The notes: generated by a model from the sequence alone, not told the origin. A DNA stretch of 57,836 nt from an uncultured Burkholderiales bacterium (GCA_937873395.1 CALMYH010000149.1:1-57836), one strand, 5' to 3'; shown: positions 39,197 through 48,320, counted from the stretch's first letter. Numbers and translations are program-made.

Positions 39197-40279
39197 TCAT
39201 CCCTGCATGAACTCGTCCAGCGCCGCGCGCGTGATGCGCCACTGGCTGCCAATCCGCCGGCCCTTCAGGTTGCCCGACTCCAGCTCCTGCAGCACGTCCG
39301 CCGGGCTGACCGAGAGGGCCTGCGCGACCTGCTCGGGTGTGAGCAGCTCGGGCAAGGCGGATGCGGTGGCCGGCGGTGCCGCTGTGCCGGGCACAAAACC
39401 CGGCTGGGAAGGGGCCGCGGCGGCGCCCATGCCGGCGCCCGGCTGCAACATGGCCTGCCCCATGGCCAGGCCGGCCGCCAGCTCGGCACCGATGCCGGCC
39501 GCACCGGCCTTGCCTTCGGCCAGCGCGTTGCCCATGTTGTACTTGACGTAGTCGTTGAGGTTGCCGATGGCGGTCATGGCGCCACGTTTGTCGATGGCCT
39601 GCTCCAGCTCCGGCGGCACCGACACGTTTTCCACCACAAAGGCGGTCAGCGCCAGCCCGTACTTCTCACGCATGGCGGCGTTCAGCGGCTCCAGCAGGGC
39701 CTGTCCAAGTTCGCCGTAGCGCGTGGCCACATCCAGCGCCGGCACCTTGGCCATGGCCAGGGTCTCGCTGAAGACGCTGACAATGCGCGAGCGCATCACA
39801 TCGGTGAACTCGTCCAGTCGGAACTGGTGGTCGGTGCCGGCCACTTCCTTGAGGAACAGCGCCGGATCGACCACCTTGAAGTCGTAGGTGCCGAAGGCGC
39901 GCATGCGCACCACACCGAAATCGGCGTCGCGCATCATCACCGGGTTGGCCGTGCCCCATTTGTTGCCCGCAAACACGCGGGTGGTGACGTAATAGACGTC
40001 GGCCTTGAACGGCGTCTGGAACTTGTACTTCCAGCCCAGCAGGTCGCTGAGGATGGGGATGTTCTCGGTCGTCAGCGTGTGGCGGCCCGGCCCCAGGGTG
40101 TCGGCGAACTGCCCCACATAGACGAACTGCGCCACCTGGCTTTCGCGCACGATCAGCTGGGCGTTGTTCTTGATCTGCTTGTCGTCGTCCGGAAACCGGA
40201 ACGACAGCGTGTCGCGCGAGTCATCGACCCATTCGATGACATCGATGAACTGGCGGTTGAGAAAATTCATGATCGCCAT
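39197..40279 (-). CDS. SPFH (stomatin-like) protein with C-terminal excisionase-type HTH
   Basis: The protein has 360 residues. The N-terminal two thirds form an SPFH/Band 7 domain of the YdjI type (VDDSRDTLSFRFPDDDKQIK, LIVRESQVAQFVYVG, FAGNKWGTANPVMMRDADFG). A Gly/Ala-rich linker (about residues 270-305) leads to LLTPEQVAQALSVSPADVLQ and GRRIGSQWRITRAALDEFM, the pattern of an excisionase/MerR-like helix-turn-helix. AGGAGG precedes the ATG. SPFH proteins scaffold membrane microdomains; a DNA-binding-type domain on one is unusual. Confidence 0.8.
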   Translation of the reverse strand: MAIMNFLNRQFIDVIEWVDDSRDTLSFRFPDDDKQIKNNAQLIVRESQVAQFVYVGQFADTLGPGRHTLTTENIPILSDLLGWKYKFQTPFKADVYYVTTRVFAGNKWGTANPVMMRDADFGVVRMRAFGTYDFKVVDPALFLKEVAGTDHQFRLDEFTDVMRSRIVSVFSETLAMAKVPALDVATRYGELGQALLEPLNAAMREKYGLALTAFVVENVSVPPELEQAIDKRGAMTAIGNLNDYVKYNMGNALAEGKAGAAGIGAELAAGLAMGQAMLQPGAGMGAAAAPSQPGFVPGTAAPPATASALPELLTPEQVAQALSVSPADVLQELESGNLKGRRIGSQWRITRAALDEFMQG

Positions 40280-40349
40280 GTCGGCCTCCTTGCCTGGATT
40301 CTTGCGGGCACCCGGACGGGCCCGTTCGCCAAGCATAGCGCCATCCTGC

Positions 40350-40355
40350 GACAAT
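40350..40355 (+). promoter_or_regulatory. -10-like hexamer for a leaderless purU mRNA
   Basis: GACAAT ends 7 nt before the purU ATG within TGCGACAATCGG, the same 12-mer as before tgt. No Shine-Dalgarno sequence is present. Confidence 0.48.
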
Positions 40356-40362
40356 CGGTGCC

Positions 40363-41211
40363 ATGCAGCACACCTACGTCCTGACCCTGTCCTGCCCGGA
40401 CCGACCCGGCATCGTGCACGCCGTCTCGGGCTTCCTGCTCGAACACGGCGGCAACATCGAGGAAGCCGCCCAGTACAACGACCACGACACCGGCCTGTTC
40501 TTCATGCGGGTGCAGTTCACCTGCGCCCAGCTGACCCAGGACGACCTGCGCATCCGGTTGAGGATGTTTGCCGAACCCTTTGGCATGCGGTGGGGCCTGC
40601 ACCCGCTGGCCGAGCCGATGAAGACCGTGATCTTCGTCAGCAAGGAGGGCCATTGCCTGAACGATCTGCTGTTCCGCTGGAAAAGTGGCCTGCTGCGGCT
40701 GGACATCCGCGCCATCGTCAGCAACCACCGGGACTTCTACCAGCTGGCCGCCGGCTACAACGTGCCGTTTCAGCACATTCCGGTGTCGGCCGCAACCAAA
40801 CCGCAGGCCGAGGAGCGGCAGCTGGAGATCATCCGCAACGAAGGTGCCGAGCTGGTGGTGCTCGCGCGCTACATGCAGATCCTGTCGGACCGGCTGTGCC
40901 GTGAACTGTCCGGGAAGGCCATCAACATCCACCACAGCTTCCTGCCCAGCTTCAAGGGCGCCAAGCCCTACTACCAGGCGCACGACCGCGGGGTCAAGCT
41001 GATCGGCGCCACCGCCCATTATGTGACGGCCGACTTGGACGAAGGCCCGATCATCGAACAGGACGTGGCCCGGGTCGACCACACCGACACGGTCGAAGAC
41101 CTGACCGCGGTGGGTCGCGACACCGAGAGCCAGGTGCTGGCCCGGGCGGTGAAATGGCACAGCGAGCACCGCGTGCTGCTCAACGGCCACAAGACCGTCG
41201 TCTTCAAGTGA
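40363..41211 (+). CDS. purU: Formyltetrahydrofolate deformylase
   Basis: PurU hydrolyses 10-formyl-THF to THF and formate, balancing one-carbon pools. The protein has 282 residues. The N-terminal ACT domain (YVLTLSCPDRPGIVHAVSGF) is followed by the formyltransferase-like catalytic domain, with VSNHRDFY, INIHHSFLPSFKGAKPYYQA and GATAHYVTADLDEGPIIEQD, which include the catalytic Asn-His-Asp set. It is divergent from the SPFH gene. Confidence 0.95.
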   Translation: MQHTYVLTLSCPDRPGIVHAVSGFLLEHGGNIEEAAQYNDHDTGLFFMRVQFTCAQLTQDDLRIRLRMFAEPFGMRWGLHPLAEPMKTVIFVSKEGHCLNDLLFRWKSGLLRLDIRAIVSNHRDFYQLAAGYNVPFQHIPVSAATKPQAEERQLEIIRNEGAELVVLARYMQILSDRLCRELSGKAINIHHSFLPSFKGAKPYYQAHDRGVKLIGATAHYVTADLDEGPIIEQDVARVDHTDTVEDLTAVGRDTESQVLARAVKWHSEHRVLLNGHKTVVFK

Positions 41212-41239
41212 TCAAGAGCGCACAGATGATTCAAGCGCC

Positions 41240-41311
41240 GGGCCGCCCCAGGCTTGGATCGCGCCCCCTCGGGGGGCAGCGACCCGCGCAGCGGCGGAGC
41301 GTGGGGGCCAC
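41240..41311 (+). repeat. GC-rich 72-bp repeat, copy upstream of a LysR gene
   Basis: The element starts GGGCCGCCCC, carries a CCCCC-TC-GGGGGG hairpin, then CAGCGACCCGCGCAGCGG, and ends GTGGGGGCCAC. It matches the copy inside putA (57147-57218) almost base for base over the last 45 bp. It runs up to the LysR start codon, so it supplies that gene's whole immediate leader. Confidence 0.75.
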
Positions 41312-42181
41312 ATGACCATCCGCATCCCGCCCATCCAGTGTCTGCTGACCTTCGAGGCGCTGGCGCGCCTGCGCAGCGTGACACAGACGGCGGACGAGTT
41401 GTGTGTGACCCCCAGTGCGGTGAGTCACCGCATCAGGCAACTCGAACAGATCCTGGGCACCAAGCTGTTCGGGCGGGCGGACTTCTCTCTCACCACCGAG
41501 GGCATCGAGTACCTGGCCCATGTGCGTGAAGGCCTGGCCACCCTGCAGAAGTTTCCCAGCCAGAGTGCCTCACCCGGACGGCGCAAGCTGCGGCTGGCCG
41601 TCACGCCGACCTTTGCGCGCTCCATCCTGCTGCCGCGGCTCAAACAGTTTTCCGACGCCTACCCCGAAATCGACCTGACGCTGCAGGTCAGCATCCCCCT
41701 GCTGGACGTGGTGGCCGAAGACGCCGATCTCATGGTCCGCTTCGGGACCGGGCGCTACGCCGATGTGGAACACCTGTGCCTGGTCAAGGACGAGGTCACC
41801 CCCATGGCCTCACCCGGGTTTGCGCGCGAACATGGCCCCTTTGAGACCGCCGCCGACCTGGAAGGCCTGCCGCTGCTGCGCAGCCCCCTGGAGCCCTGGC
41901 GCACCTGGTTCGCGGCCCACAACCTGGACTGGCCGGAACCCGGCGACGGCTCGCAGTTCAACGACATCGGCCTGATGTGCGACGCCGCCGCTGCGGGCAT
42001 GGGCGTGGCCCTGCTGCGGCTGAAACTGGCCGCTCCCTGGCTGGAGAACGGCACCCTGGTGCCGCTCTACCCGCGCCACGTGCCCAGCCCGCACGCCCAT
42101 TACCTGTGCTGGCGCACCGGCACCATGGACCGCTGGGAATGCGCCGCCTTCGCCGAGTGGCTGAAGAAATCCCTGAGCTGA
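41312..42181 (+). CDS. LysR-family regulator, GcvA-like
   Basis: The protein has 289 residues. The start IRIPPIQCLLTFEALARLRS and helix-turn-helix TADELCVTPSAVSHRIRQLE resemble GcvA, the glycine-cleavage regulator subgroup. The effector domain has LRLAVTPTFARSILLPRL. Target genes are unknown: purU, a one-carbon gene, lies upstream on the same strand, and hsp20 lies convergently downstream. The start codon abuts a repeat element and lacks a ribosome-binding site, so its expression may be altered by the insertion. Confidence 0.82.
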   Translation: MTIRIPPIQCLLTFEALARLRSVTQTADELCVTPSAVSHRIRQLEQILGTKLFGRADFSLTTEGIEYLAHVREGLATLQKFPSQSASPGRRKLRLAVTPTFARSILLPRLKQFSDAYPEIDLTLQVSIPLLDVVAEDADLMVRFGTGRYADVEHLCLVKDEVTPMASPGFAREHGPFETAADLEGLPLLRSPLEPWRTWFAAHNLDWPEPGDGSQFNDIGLMCDAAAAGMGVALLRLKLAAPWLENGTLVPLYPRHVPSPHAHYLCWRTGTMDRWECAAFAEWLKKSLS

Positions 42182-42225
42182 ACCATCGCCCACGCCGGAT
42201 CGCCACCCCTTGGTCCAACGCACCG

Positions 42226-42312
42226 CGGGACTGGCTTTGCCAGACCGCAAGTGCGGTCCCCCTCCCGCCAAAGGCGAGAGAGAGGGGGAAGCCGCGTCAG
42301 CGGCGCAGGGGG
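42226..42312 (+). repeat. GC-rich repeat between LysR gene and hsp20
   Basis: The element begins GGGACTGGCTTTGCCAGACC, includes CCCCCTCCCGCC and GAGAGAGGGGGAAGCCG, and ends GCGCAGGGGG. Its first part is the same as the start of the repeat inside recG (reverse orientation there). Its G-run/inner-palindrome/G-run end resembles the 72-bp elements. It fills the convergent gap and may serve as terminator. Confidence 0.6.
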
Positions 42313-42315
42313 TGC

Positions 42316-42744
42316 TTACTCGATGTTCAGGCGCTGCCCTGCCAGCGCCACCTTCTTGGGCAGTGTCAGCGTCAGCACACCGTTCTCGTACTTCGCCTTC
42401 GAGCGCTCGTTGTCGATCTCGGTGGCCAGCTGGAAACTGCGGGCCACCGCACCGTAATAACGCTCGCTGCGCAGCACCTTCTCGTCCTGCGTCTGGGTGT
42501 CCTGCTGCTTGATTTCGGCGCGCAGCGTCACCACGCTGCCTTCCACGGTGACATGGATGTCCTCCTTGGCCACACCCGGCACCTCGGCCACCACGGTGTA
42601 GGCCGACGGGGTTTCCCGCACATCGATCTTGATCTGCGAGGGCGAGGGCAGCGAATCCCCGTGCAGGGGGCGGACATAGAAACCGGGCGCGACATCCTTG
42701 AAGAAATCGTCGAACAAACCGGAGCGGGCGATCAGACTGTTCAT
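42316..42744 (-). CDS. Small heat-shock protein, Hsp20 family
   Basis: The protein has 142 residues. The alpha-crystallin domain (about residues 38-132) contains IKIDVRETPSAYTVVAEVPG, VTLRAEIKQQ and the end motif YENGVLTLTLPK. This ATP-independent chaperone holds unfolding proteins. The C-terminal I-x-I-type anchor is weak (LNIE). AGGAG precedes the ATG, and a heat-shock sigma-factor promoter and a strong leader hairpin lie upstream. Confidence 0.92.
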   Translation of the reverse strand: MNSLIARSGLFDDFFKDVAPGFYVRPLHGDSLPSPSQIKIDVRETPSAYTVVAEVPGVAKEDIHVTVEGSVVTLRAEIKQQDTQTQDEKVLRSERYYGAVARSFQLATEIDNERSKAKYENGVLTLTLPKKVALAGQRLNIE

Positions 42745-42778
42745 GGCGGCATCTCCTGTGCATCGGGTTGAATCATCA

Positions 42779-42799
42779 GGATCGGCTCCGGGCCGATCC
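42779..42799 (-). other. Strong hairpin in the hsp20 5' leader
   Basis: GGATCGGC (42779-42786) and GCCGATCC (42792-42799) form a perfect 8-bp stem with a 5-nt loop. It lies about 35 nt before the start codon. It does not itself cover AGGAG, so a thermosensor role is uncertain; mRNA stability is an alternative. Confidence 0.5.
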
Positions 42800-42807
42800 G
42801 TGAACAG

Positions 42808-42836
42808 TACATGGCGATGGCCCCGGGCATTTCAAG
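42808..42836 (-). promoter_or_regulatory. Predicted sigma-32 (RpoH) promoter of hsp20
   Basis: On the minus strand CTTGAA (42831-42836) and CGCCATGTA (42808-42816) are spaced by 14 bp. This matches the heat-shock consensus CTTGAA-N13-15-CCCCATNTA at 13 of 15 positions. The position upstream of a heat-shock gene supports it. Confidence 0.7.
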
Positions 42837-42913
42837 CCTCGGGGTGTGTCGCAGGTCAAACGTCCTCACACCGGGCTGAAAGATTCTTCAACGCACCAGC
42901 GCCTGCCTTGGCC

Positions 42914-42919
42914 TACACT
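42914..42919 (+). promoter_or_regulatory. -10-like hexamer for a leaderless glcD-like mRNA
   Basis: TACACT ends 7 nt before the ATG at 42927; no ribosome-binding site is present. Confidence 0.42.
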
Positions 42920-42926
42920 GCGCCGG

Positions 42927-44429
42927 ATGAACACCGCCGCCGCCCCGATGGAAGTGACCCGCGCCGAACGCGCCGCCCGGCAAGCCGAGGTGGTGCGCGC
43001 CCTGCAGGCCGTGCTGCCCGCGCACGCCCTGCTCTGGCAAGCCGAAGACACCGTGCCCTACGAGTGCGACGGGCTGACCGCCTACCGCGAACGGCCACTG
43101 GTGGTGGCCCTGCCCGAGAACGAAACCCAGGTGGCGGCTGTGCTGAAGACCTGCCACCGGCTGTCGGTGCCGGTGGTGGCGCGCGGGGCCGGCACCGGCC
43201 TGTCCGGTGGCGCCATGCCGCATGCCCTGGGCGTGACGCTGTCGCTGGCCAAGTTCAACCGCATTCTGTCGGTCGATGCGCGTTCGCGCACCGCCGTTGT
43301 GCAGGCCGGTGTGCGCAACCTGGCCATCAGCGAAGCGGCCTTCCCTTACGGCCTGTACTACGCCCCCGACCCGAGCAGCCAGATCGCCTGCACCATTGGC
43401 GGCAACGTGGCCGAGAATTCGGGCGGCGTGCACTGCCTCAAGTACGGCCTGACGGTGCACAACGTGCTGCAGGTGCGCGGCTTCACCATCGAAGGCGAGC
43501 CAATCAGCTTCGGTGGCACCGCGCTGGACACGCCAGGCCTGGACCTGTTGTCGCTGGTCATCGGCAGCGAAGGCATGCTCGCCGTGGCCACCGAAGTCAC
43601 CGTCAAGCTGGTGCCCAAGCCGCAGCTGGCCCGCTGCATCATGGCCAGCTTCGACGACGTGCGCAAGGCCGGTGACGCGGTGGCGGCGGTGGTCGCGGCC
43701 GGCATCATCCCGGCCGGCCTGGAGATGATGGACAAGCCCATGACCGCCGCGGTGGAAGACTTCGTGCACGCGGGCTACGACCTGAACGCCGAAGCCATCC
43801 TGCTCTGCGAGAGCGATGGTACGCCGGAGGAGGTGGAGGAAGAGATCGGCCGCATGAGCGCGGTGCTGCGCGGCTGTGGCGCCACCGCCATTGCGGTGAG
43901 TCGCGACGAGGCCGAGCGCCTGCGCTTCTGGAGCGGCCGCAAGAACGCGTTTCCCGCCTCGGGCCGCATCAGCCCGGACTACATGTGCATGGATTCGACC
44001 ATCCCGCGCAAGCGTCTGGCCGACATCCTGCTGGCGATCACCGAGATGGAAAAGAAATACGGGCTGCGCTGCGCCAACGTGTTCCACGCCGGCGACGGCA
44101 ACCTGCACCCCCTGATCCTTTTTGATGCCAACGACCCGGACCAGCTGCACCGCTGCGAGCTGTTCGGCGCCGACATCCTGGAAACCAGCGTGGCCATGGG
44201 CGGCACCGTCACCGGAGAGCACGGCGTGGGTGTGGAAAAACTCAACAGTATGTGCGTGCAATTTTCTCCCGAAGAAAACACCCAGATGTTTGCGGTGAAG
44301 AAGGCATTTGACACCAAAGAACTACTGAATCCAGGCAAGGTGATTCCCACCCTGCAACGATGTGCTGAATACGGCAAGATGCTGGTGCGCGGCGGGCGCC
44401 TGGCTTTCCCGGAACTGCCCCGGTTCTAA
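42927..44429 (+). CDS. glcD: FAD-linked oxidase, glycolate oxidase GlcD type
   Basis: The protein has 500 residues. The PCMH-type FAD-binding domain contains VVARGAGTGLSGGAMPHALG and GGNVAENSGGVHCLKYGLT. The C-terminal domain has NVFHAGDGNLHPLILFD and GTVTGEHGVGVEKL, matching GlcD and related lactate/glycolate dehydrogenase subunits. The start MNTAAAPMEV is chosen by family length; the frame opens 27 codons earlier. glcE and glcF are not adjacent downstream, so the enzyme may act as a single subunit or find partners elsewhere. Substrate is inferred. Confidence 0.85.
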   Translation: MNTAAAPMEVTRAERAARQAEVVRALQAVLPAHALLWQAEDTVPYECDGLTAYRERPLVVALPENETQVAAVLKTCHRLSVPVVARGAGTGLSGGAMPHALGVTLSLAKFNRILSVDARSRTAVVQAGVRNLAISEAAFPYGLYYAPDPSSQIACTIGGNVAENSGGVHCLKYGLTVHNVLQVRGFTIEGEPISFGGTALDTPGLDLLSLVIGSEGMLAVATEVTVKLVPKPQLARCIMASFDDVRKAGDAVAAVVAAGIIPAGLEMMDKPMTAAVEDFVHAGYDLNAEAILLCESDGTPEEVEEEIGRMSAVLRGCGATAIAVSRDEAERLRFWSGRKNAFPASGRISPDYMCMDSTIPRKRLADILLAITEMEKKYGLRCANVFHAGDGNLHPLILFDANDPDQLHRCELFGADILETSVAMGGTVTGEHGVGVEKLNSMCVQFSPEENTQMFAVKKAFDTKELLNPGKVIPTLQRCAEYGKMLVRGGRLAFPELPRF

Positions 44430-44466
44430 GGGTCAAATATCACATTGCCTTGACGCCACGCTGGGG

Positions 44467-44472
44467 TAAAGT
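44467..44472 (+). promoter_or_regulatory. Promoter of the PAS kinase gene, possibly leaderless
   Basis: TAAAGT ends 8 nt before the ATG. TTGCCT lies 16 bp upstream of it as a -35 candidate. No Shine-Dalgarno sequence is seen. Confidence 0.42.
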
Positions 44473-44480
44473 GGCAGTTG

Positions 44481-47400
44481 ATGAATGCCGCCCAGACCCA
44501 GCCGCTGCCTGGCAACGCCCGAGAAGATGCGTCGCAAGTGCAGCGCGAGCATGCGCTGCTGGGCGAGATTGAGGCCTTGCGCGCCGAGAACGAGCACCTG
44601 CGGCGCCGTTTGCAGATGCGCCCTGTTGCTTCGCCCGAGCCGGATGCGGAGTGGTCACCTGACCGGCCCCAGATGTTGCCTTCGCACCGCCACATGCTGG
44701 ACCGCGCGGACCATGCCCGACTGGAGTACGAGGCACTCTACGAGGCGCTGGCCAGCGTGTTCCCCACCGGAACTTTCCGTGTGGACAGGGATGGCGTGCT
44801 CACCCATGTCGACGAGCGCCTCTGCCACATCTTCCGACTGGACCGGCACGAATTTCCCGGCTTTGGCTGGCTGCAACGCGTGCACCCCCAGGATCTGGAG
44901 CGCGTGCGCCAGTTCTGGGGACAGGCCGTCGGGCTGAACGAGAGCAGCAGTGTCGAGTTCCGGCTGCTGTTGCCCGACGGGCAGGTCAGCCATGTGATCA
45001 CCCGCAGTGTGCCCCGGTTTGACAGGGAGGGACACCTGGCCAGCCACATCGGCTTTGTCCAGGACGTCACGCATGTGCGCAAGCTGGAAGCCGACCTGCA
45101 GCTCAAGGAAGAGCTGAACCGGCAGATCATCGCCAGCAGCCCTGACTGCACCAAGGTGCTGAACCTGCGCGGCGAGTTGCTGCAGATGACAGCCCAGGGT
45201 TGCCGGCTGGTCGAGGTGGACGATTTCGAGCAGGTGCGGGGTCAGGACTGGTCCAGCTGGTGGCCTGCTGAGGGCGGGGACATGGCCCGAGCGGCCCTGG
45301 CCGCCGCGGCAGCCGGAGAAAGCGGGCGTTTCATTGCCTTCGGACAGACCTTCAAGGGCACCCCCAAATGGTGGGACACGGTGGTCACGCCGATTCGGGA
45401 CAGCCTGGGGAGTGTCTCGCTCCTGCTGGCGGTTTCGCGTGACATCACCGAAGCGTATCGGCAACAGCAGGAGCTGGCGATACTGAACGCCGAACTGGAA
45501 ACCCGGGTACAGACACGCACGGCCGAACTCGACCGTGCCAATGCGGAGTTGCGCGAGACCCTGGAGTCCCAGCGCGAGCTGTACGACGGAGCGCCCTGCG
45601 GCTACCACTCGCTGGACGGGAACGGCACCATCGTCCTGATCAACCAGACCGAAGCCGACTGGCTGGGTTACGCGAAGGACGAACTGCTGGGCCGGCGGCT
45701 GTTCCGGGACTTCGTCCTTCCCGAGTACCGCGAAGCGGGCTGGGAACGGCTGGAAGCCATGAAACAGGGCGAGCCTTCGCCCCCGATGGAGCTGGGCCTG
45801 CGACGCCGCGATGGCAGCGAGTTTCATGTGCTGCTGATCAGCACACCGATCCTGGATGCGCAGGGGCGCTTCGTCCGCACCAACTCGACGGTGATCGACA
45901 TCACCGAGCGCAGGCAGGCCCAGGCCGCGCTTGCGGCCCAAAGCAACTTTGTCCAGCACACCCTGGACAACGTGCCGGTGCAACTGGCGTTCTACGACAA
46001 CGGCCTGGTCTGCCGCTTCGCCAATGCCAGCTACGCCCGCTGGCTGGGATTTTCTCCCGAAGACGTCATCGGCCGCCATCTGAGCGAACTGGCCCGGCCA
46101 CAGGACTACGCCAGCTCATTTGAACGCCTGCAAGCGGCACTGAAGGGCCAACCCCAACGGTTCGAGGGCGAGCGCGTATTCGCCGACGGCCGGACCTTCC
46201 ACGCCAGCATCGAATACACCCCCTACCGGAACAACGGACAGGTGCAAGGCGTTTACATCCAGCTGGTCGACATCACCGAGCGCAAATCCAGCGAATTGCA
46301 GGTGAGGGCCACCAACGAGCGCCTGCAGGAAGCCCTGAGGCAGGCCCAGGCGCTGTACAACGAAGCACCCTGCGGCTACCACTCCATCGACGCCTCGGGC
46401 GTCTATGTGGACATCAACGACACCGAGCTGCGATGGCTGGGCTACCGCCGGGAGCAGGTGATCGGCAAGATGCATGCAAGAGACCTGCTCACGTTCGGCG
46501 ACGGCGAGGCCGTGTACGAGGACCGCATGCGGCGCCTTCAGAGCGACGGTTTTGTCGAACCGGTCGAGTACCGCCTGCGTCGGCAAGACGGCACCGCCAT
46601 CGACGTGCTGCTTTCATCCACCGCGGTGCGCGATGCCCAGGGACGTTTTCTGCGCAGCAACACCACGGTGATCGACATCACCCAGCGGAAGACGGCCGAA
46701 CGCGCCCTGCAGGACAACCAACGTTTCCTGCAGACCATCACCGACCATGTGCCGGGCCTGATCGCCTACATCGACCCGATGCTGCGCTTCCGGTTCGCCA
46801 ACGCCGAACACCAGCGCGTCTATGGCATCGACCCGAAGCGGGCGGTGGGACTGCACCTGAGCGAGTGCGTGCCTCCCGATGTCTGGGGCGACATCGCGCC
46901 GCGCATGCAGCGCGCCCTGGCGGGCGAGCCCCAGCACTTCGAGAGCTGGCGTCGCCGGGTGGATGGTTCGCCGATGTACGTCAGCGCGGCCTATCTGCCC
47001 GACCTGGTGGACGGACGCGTGGTCGGCATCTTCGTGCAGATCATCGACATCACCGAGCGCAAGCGGGTCGAGGAACGCATCAGCGGACTCAACGAAGAGC
47101 TGGAACGCCTGGTCCGCGAGCGATCGGCCGAACTGCTCGAGAGCGAGCAGCGCTTCCGGCTGATGGTCGACAACTTGCGCGAGTACAGCATGTGCTTCCT
47201 CGATGCGGAGGGCCGCATCACCGACTGGACCGACAGCGCCCAGCGCCTGGAAGGCCACACTCCCACCGAGGTGCTGGGCCGGTCGCTGGGCGTGCTCTTG
47301 TCGCCAGGCCATACCGGCCAGGGCATCGAGCAGGCGAACCAGATGCTGCGCCTGGCGGCCTCCAGGGGACAGCATGACTTCATGGGCTGGATGCCCCGCA

Positions 47401-48320
47401 AGGACGGCTCCCGCTACTGGGCCCACTCGGTGCTGATCGCCCTGCGCGACGACGATGGCCGGTTGCTGGGTTTCGCTCGCATCAATCGGGACATGACCGA
47501 TGCCAAGCGCCTGGACGATCTGCTGCACAACATCAACGAGGAGCTGGAAAACCGGGTGTCCGAGCGAACGGAACAACTGCTGGCGGCCAACAAGGACCTG
47601 GAGTCTTTCTCCTACTCGGTCTCGCACGACCTGCGCTCCCCCCTGCGCCACATTTCCAGTTTTGTCAGTCTGCTGGAAGAGCACCTGGAAGACAGGCTCG
47701 ATGAAACCGGCCACAAATACCTGGGCACCATCGCCAATTCGGCGCGCCACATGAGCCAGCTGATCGATGGCCTGCTGGCCTTCTCGCGACTGGGGCGGGC
47801 CGCCATGACAGTCGCTCCGGTCGACTTCGGCCAACTCGTGGCGGCTGTCGTCAACCAGCTCGACCACGATACCCAGGGTCGTGTGGTCGACTGGGTGGTC
47901 CCCGACGACCTGCCGGTGGTGCCGGGTGACGCGCTGCTGCTGCGGGAGGTCTGGGCCAACCTGCTGGGGAACGCCTTCAAGTACACCCGGCCGCGCGAAC
48001 GCAGCCGCATCGAGGTCGGCTGGAGCGTCGACCCGGCGGTGGGCTACACCTTCTTTGTCCGTGACAACGGCGTGGGTTTTGATACAAAATACGCCAGCAA
48101 GCTGTTTGGCGTTTTCCAGCGGCTGCACCGGGCATCGGAGTTTGAAGGCACAGGAATCGGTCTGGCGCTGACGCGGCGGATCCTGGAGCGGCACGGTGGC
48201 AGCATCTGGGCAGAAAGCCATCCCGGAGAAGGCAGCGTCTTTTATTTCTCGTTACCTTTTGAAGGCCTGGAGTCACACGAACTCCTGCGGGATTCGATAC
48301 CCTCCATGCTTGAATCATGA
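44481..48320 (+). CDS. Soluble multi-PAS sensor histidine kinase
   Basis: The protein has 1,279 residues and no membrane helix, so it senses inside the cell. A short coiled coil (EALRAENEHLRRRLQ) is followed by seven PAS-like modules, most ending in a DITERK-type motif. PAS3 and PAS5 share APCGYHSLD/APCGYHSID, indicating internal duplication. The HisKA box is SHDLRSPLRHISSF (His near residue 1,050), followed by N-box NLLGNAFKYT, G1 RDNGVGFD and G2 GTGIGLAL. It resembles bacteriophytochrome-type kinases without the GAF/PHY sensor. The next gene, overlapping by 4 bp, encodes its response regulator. Confidence 0.92.
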   Translation: MNAAQTQPLPGNAREDASQVQREHALLGEIEALRAENEHLRRRLQMRPVASPEPDAEWSPDRPQMLPSHRHMLDRADHARLEYEALYEALASVFPTGTFRVDRDGVLTHVDERLCHIFRLDRHEFPGFGWLQRVHPQDLERVRQFWGQAVGLNESSSVEFRLLLPDGQVSHVITRSVPRFDREGHLASHIGFVQDVTHVRKLEADLQLKEELNRQIIASSPDCTKVLNLRGELLQMTAQGCRLVEVDDFEQVRGQDWSSWWPAEGGDMARAALAAAAAGESGRFIAFGQTFKGTPKWWDTVVTPIRDSLGSVSLLLAVSRDITEAYRQQQELAILNAELETRVQTRTAELDRANAELRETLESQRELYDGAPCGYHSLDGNGTIVLINQTEADWLGYAKDELLGRRLFRDFVLPEYREAGWERLEAMKQGEPSPPMELGLRRRDGSEFHVLLISTPILDAQGRFVRTNSTVIDITERRQAQAALAAQSNFVQHTLDNVPVQLAFYDNGLVCRFANASYARWLGFSPEDVIGRHLSELARPQDYASSFERLQAALKGQPQRFEGERVFADGRTFHASIEYTPYRNNGQVQGVYIQLVDITERKSSELQVRATNERLQEALRQAQALYNEAPCGYHSIDASGVYVDINDTELRWLGYRREQVIGKMHARDLLTFGDGEAVYEDRMRRLQSDGFVEPVEYRLRRQDGTAIDVLLSSTAVRDAQGRFLRSNTTVIDITQRKTAERALQDNQRFLQTITDHVPGLIAYIDPMLRFRFANAEHQRVYGIDPKRAVGLHLSECVPPDVWGDIAPRMQRALAGEPQHFESWRRRVDGSPMYVSAAYLPDLVDGRVVGIFVQIIDITERKRVEERISGLNEELERLVRERSAELLESEQRFRLMVDNLREYSMCFLDAEGRITDWTDSAQRLEGHTPTEVLGRSLGVLLSPGHTGQGIEQANQMLRLAASRGQHDFMGWMPRKDGSRYWAHSVLIALRDDDGRLLGFARINRDMTDAKRLDDLLHNINEELENRVSERTEQLLAANKDLESFSYSVSHDLRSPLRHISSFVSLLEEHLEDRLDETGHKYLGTIANSARHMSQLIDGLLAFSRLGRAAMTVAPVDFGQLVAAVVNQLDHDTQGRVVDWVVPDDLPVVPGDALLLREVWANLLGNAFKYTRPRERSRIEVGWSVDPAVGYTFFVRDNGVGFDTKYASKLFGVFQRLHRASEFEGTGIGLALTRRILERHGGSIWAESHPGEGSVFYFSLPFEGLESHELLRDSIPSMLES

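Noticed and set aside
41231-41521. Small minus-strand frame translating the repeat upstream of the LysR gene (APPLRGSLPPEGA)
   Set aside because: It is the repeat read in a chance frame plus the LysR antisense; no start signals.
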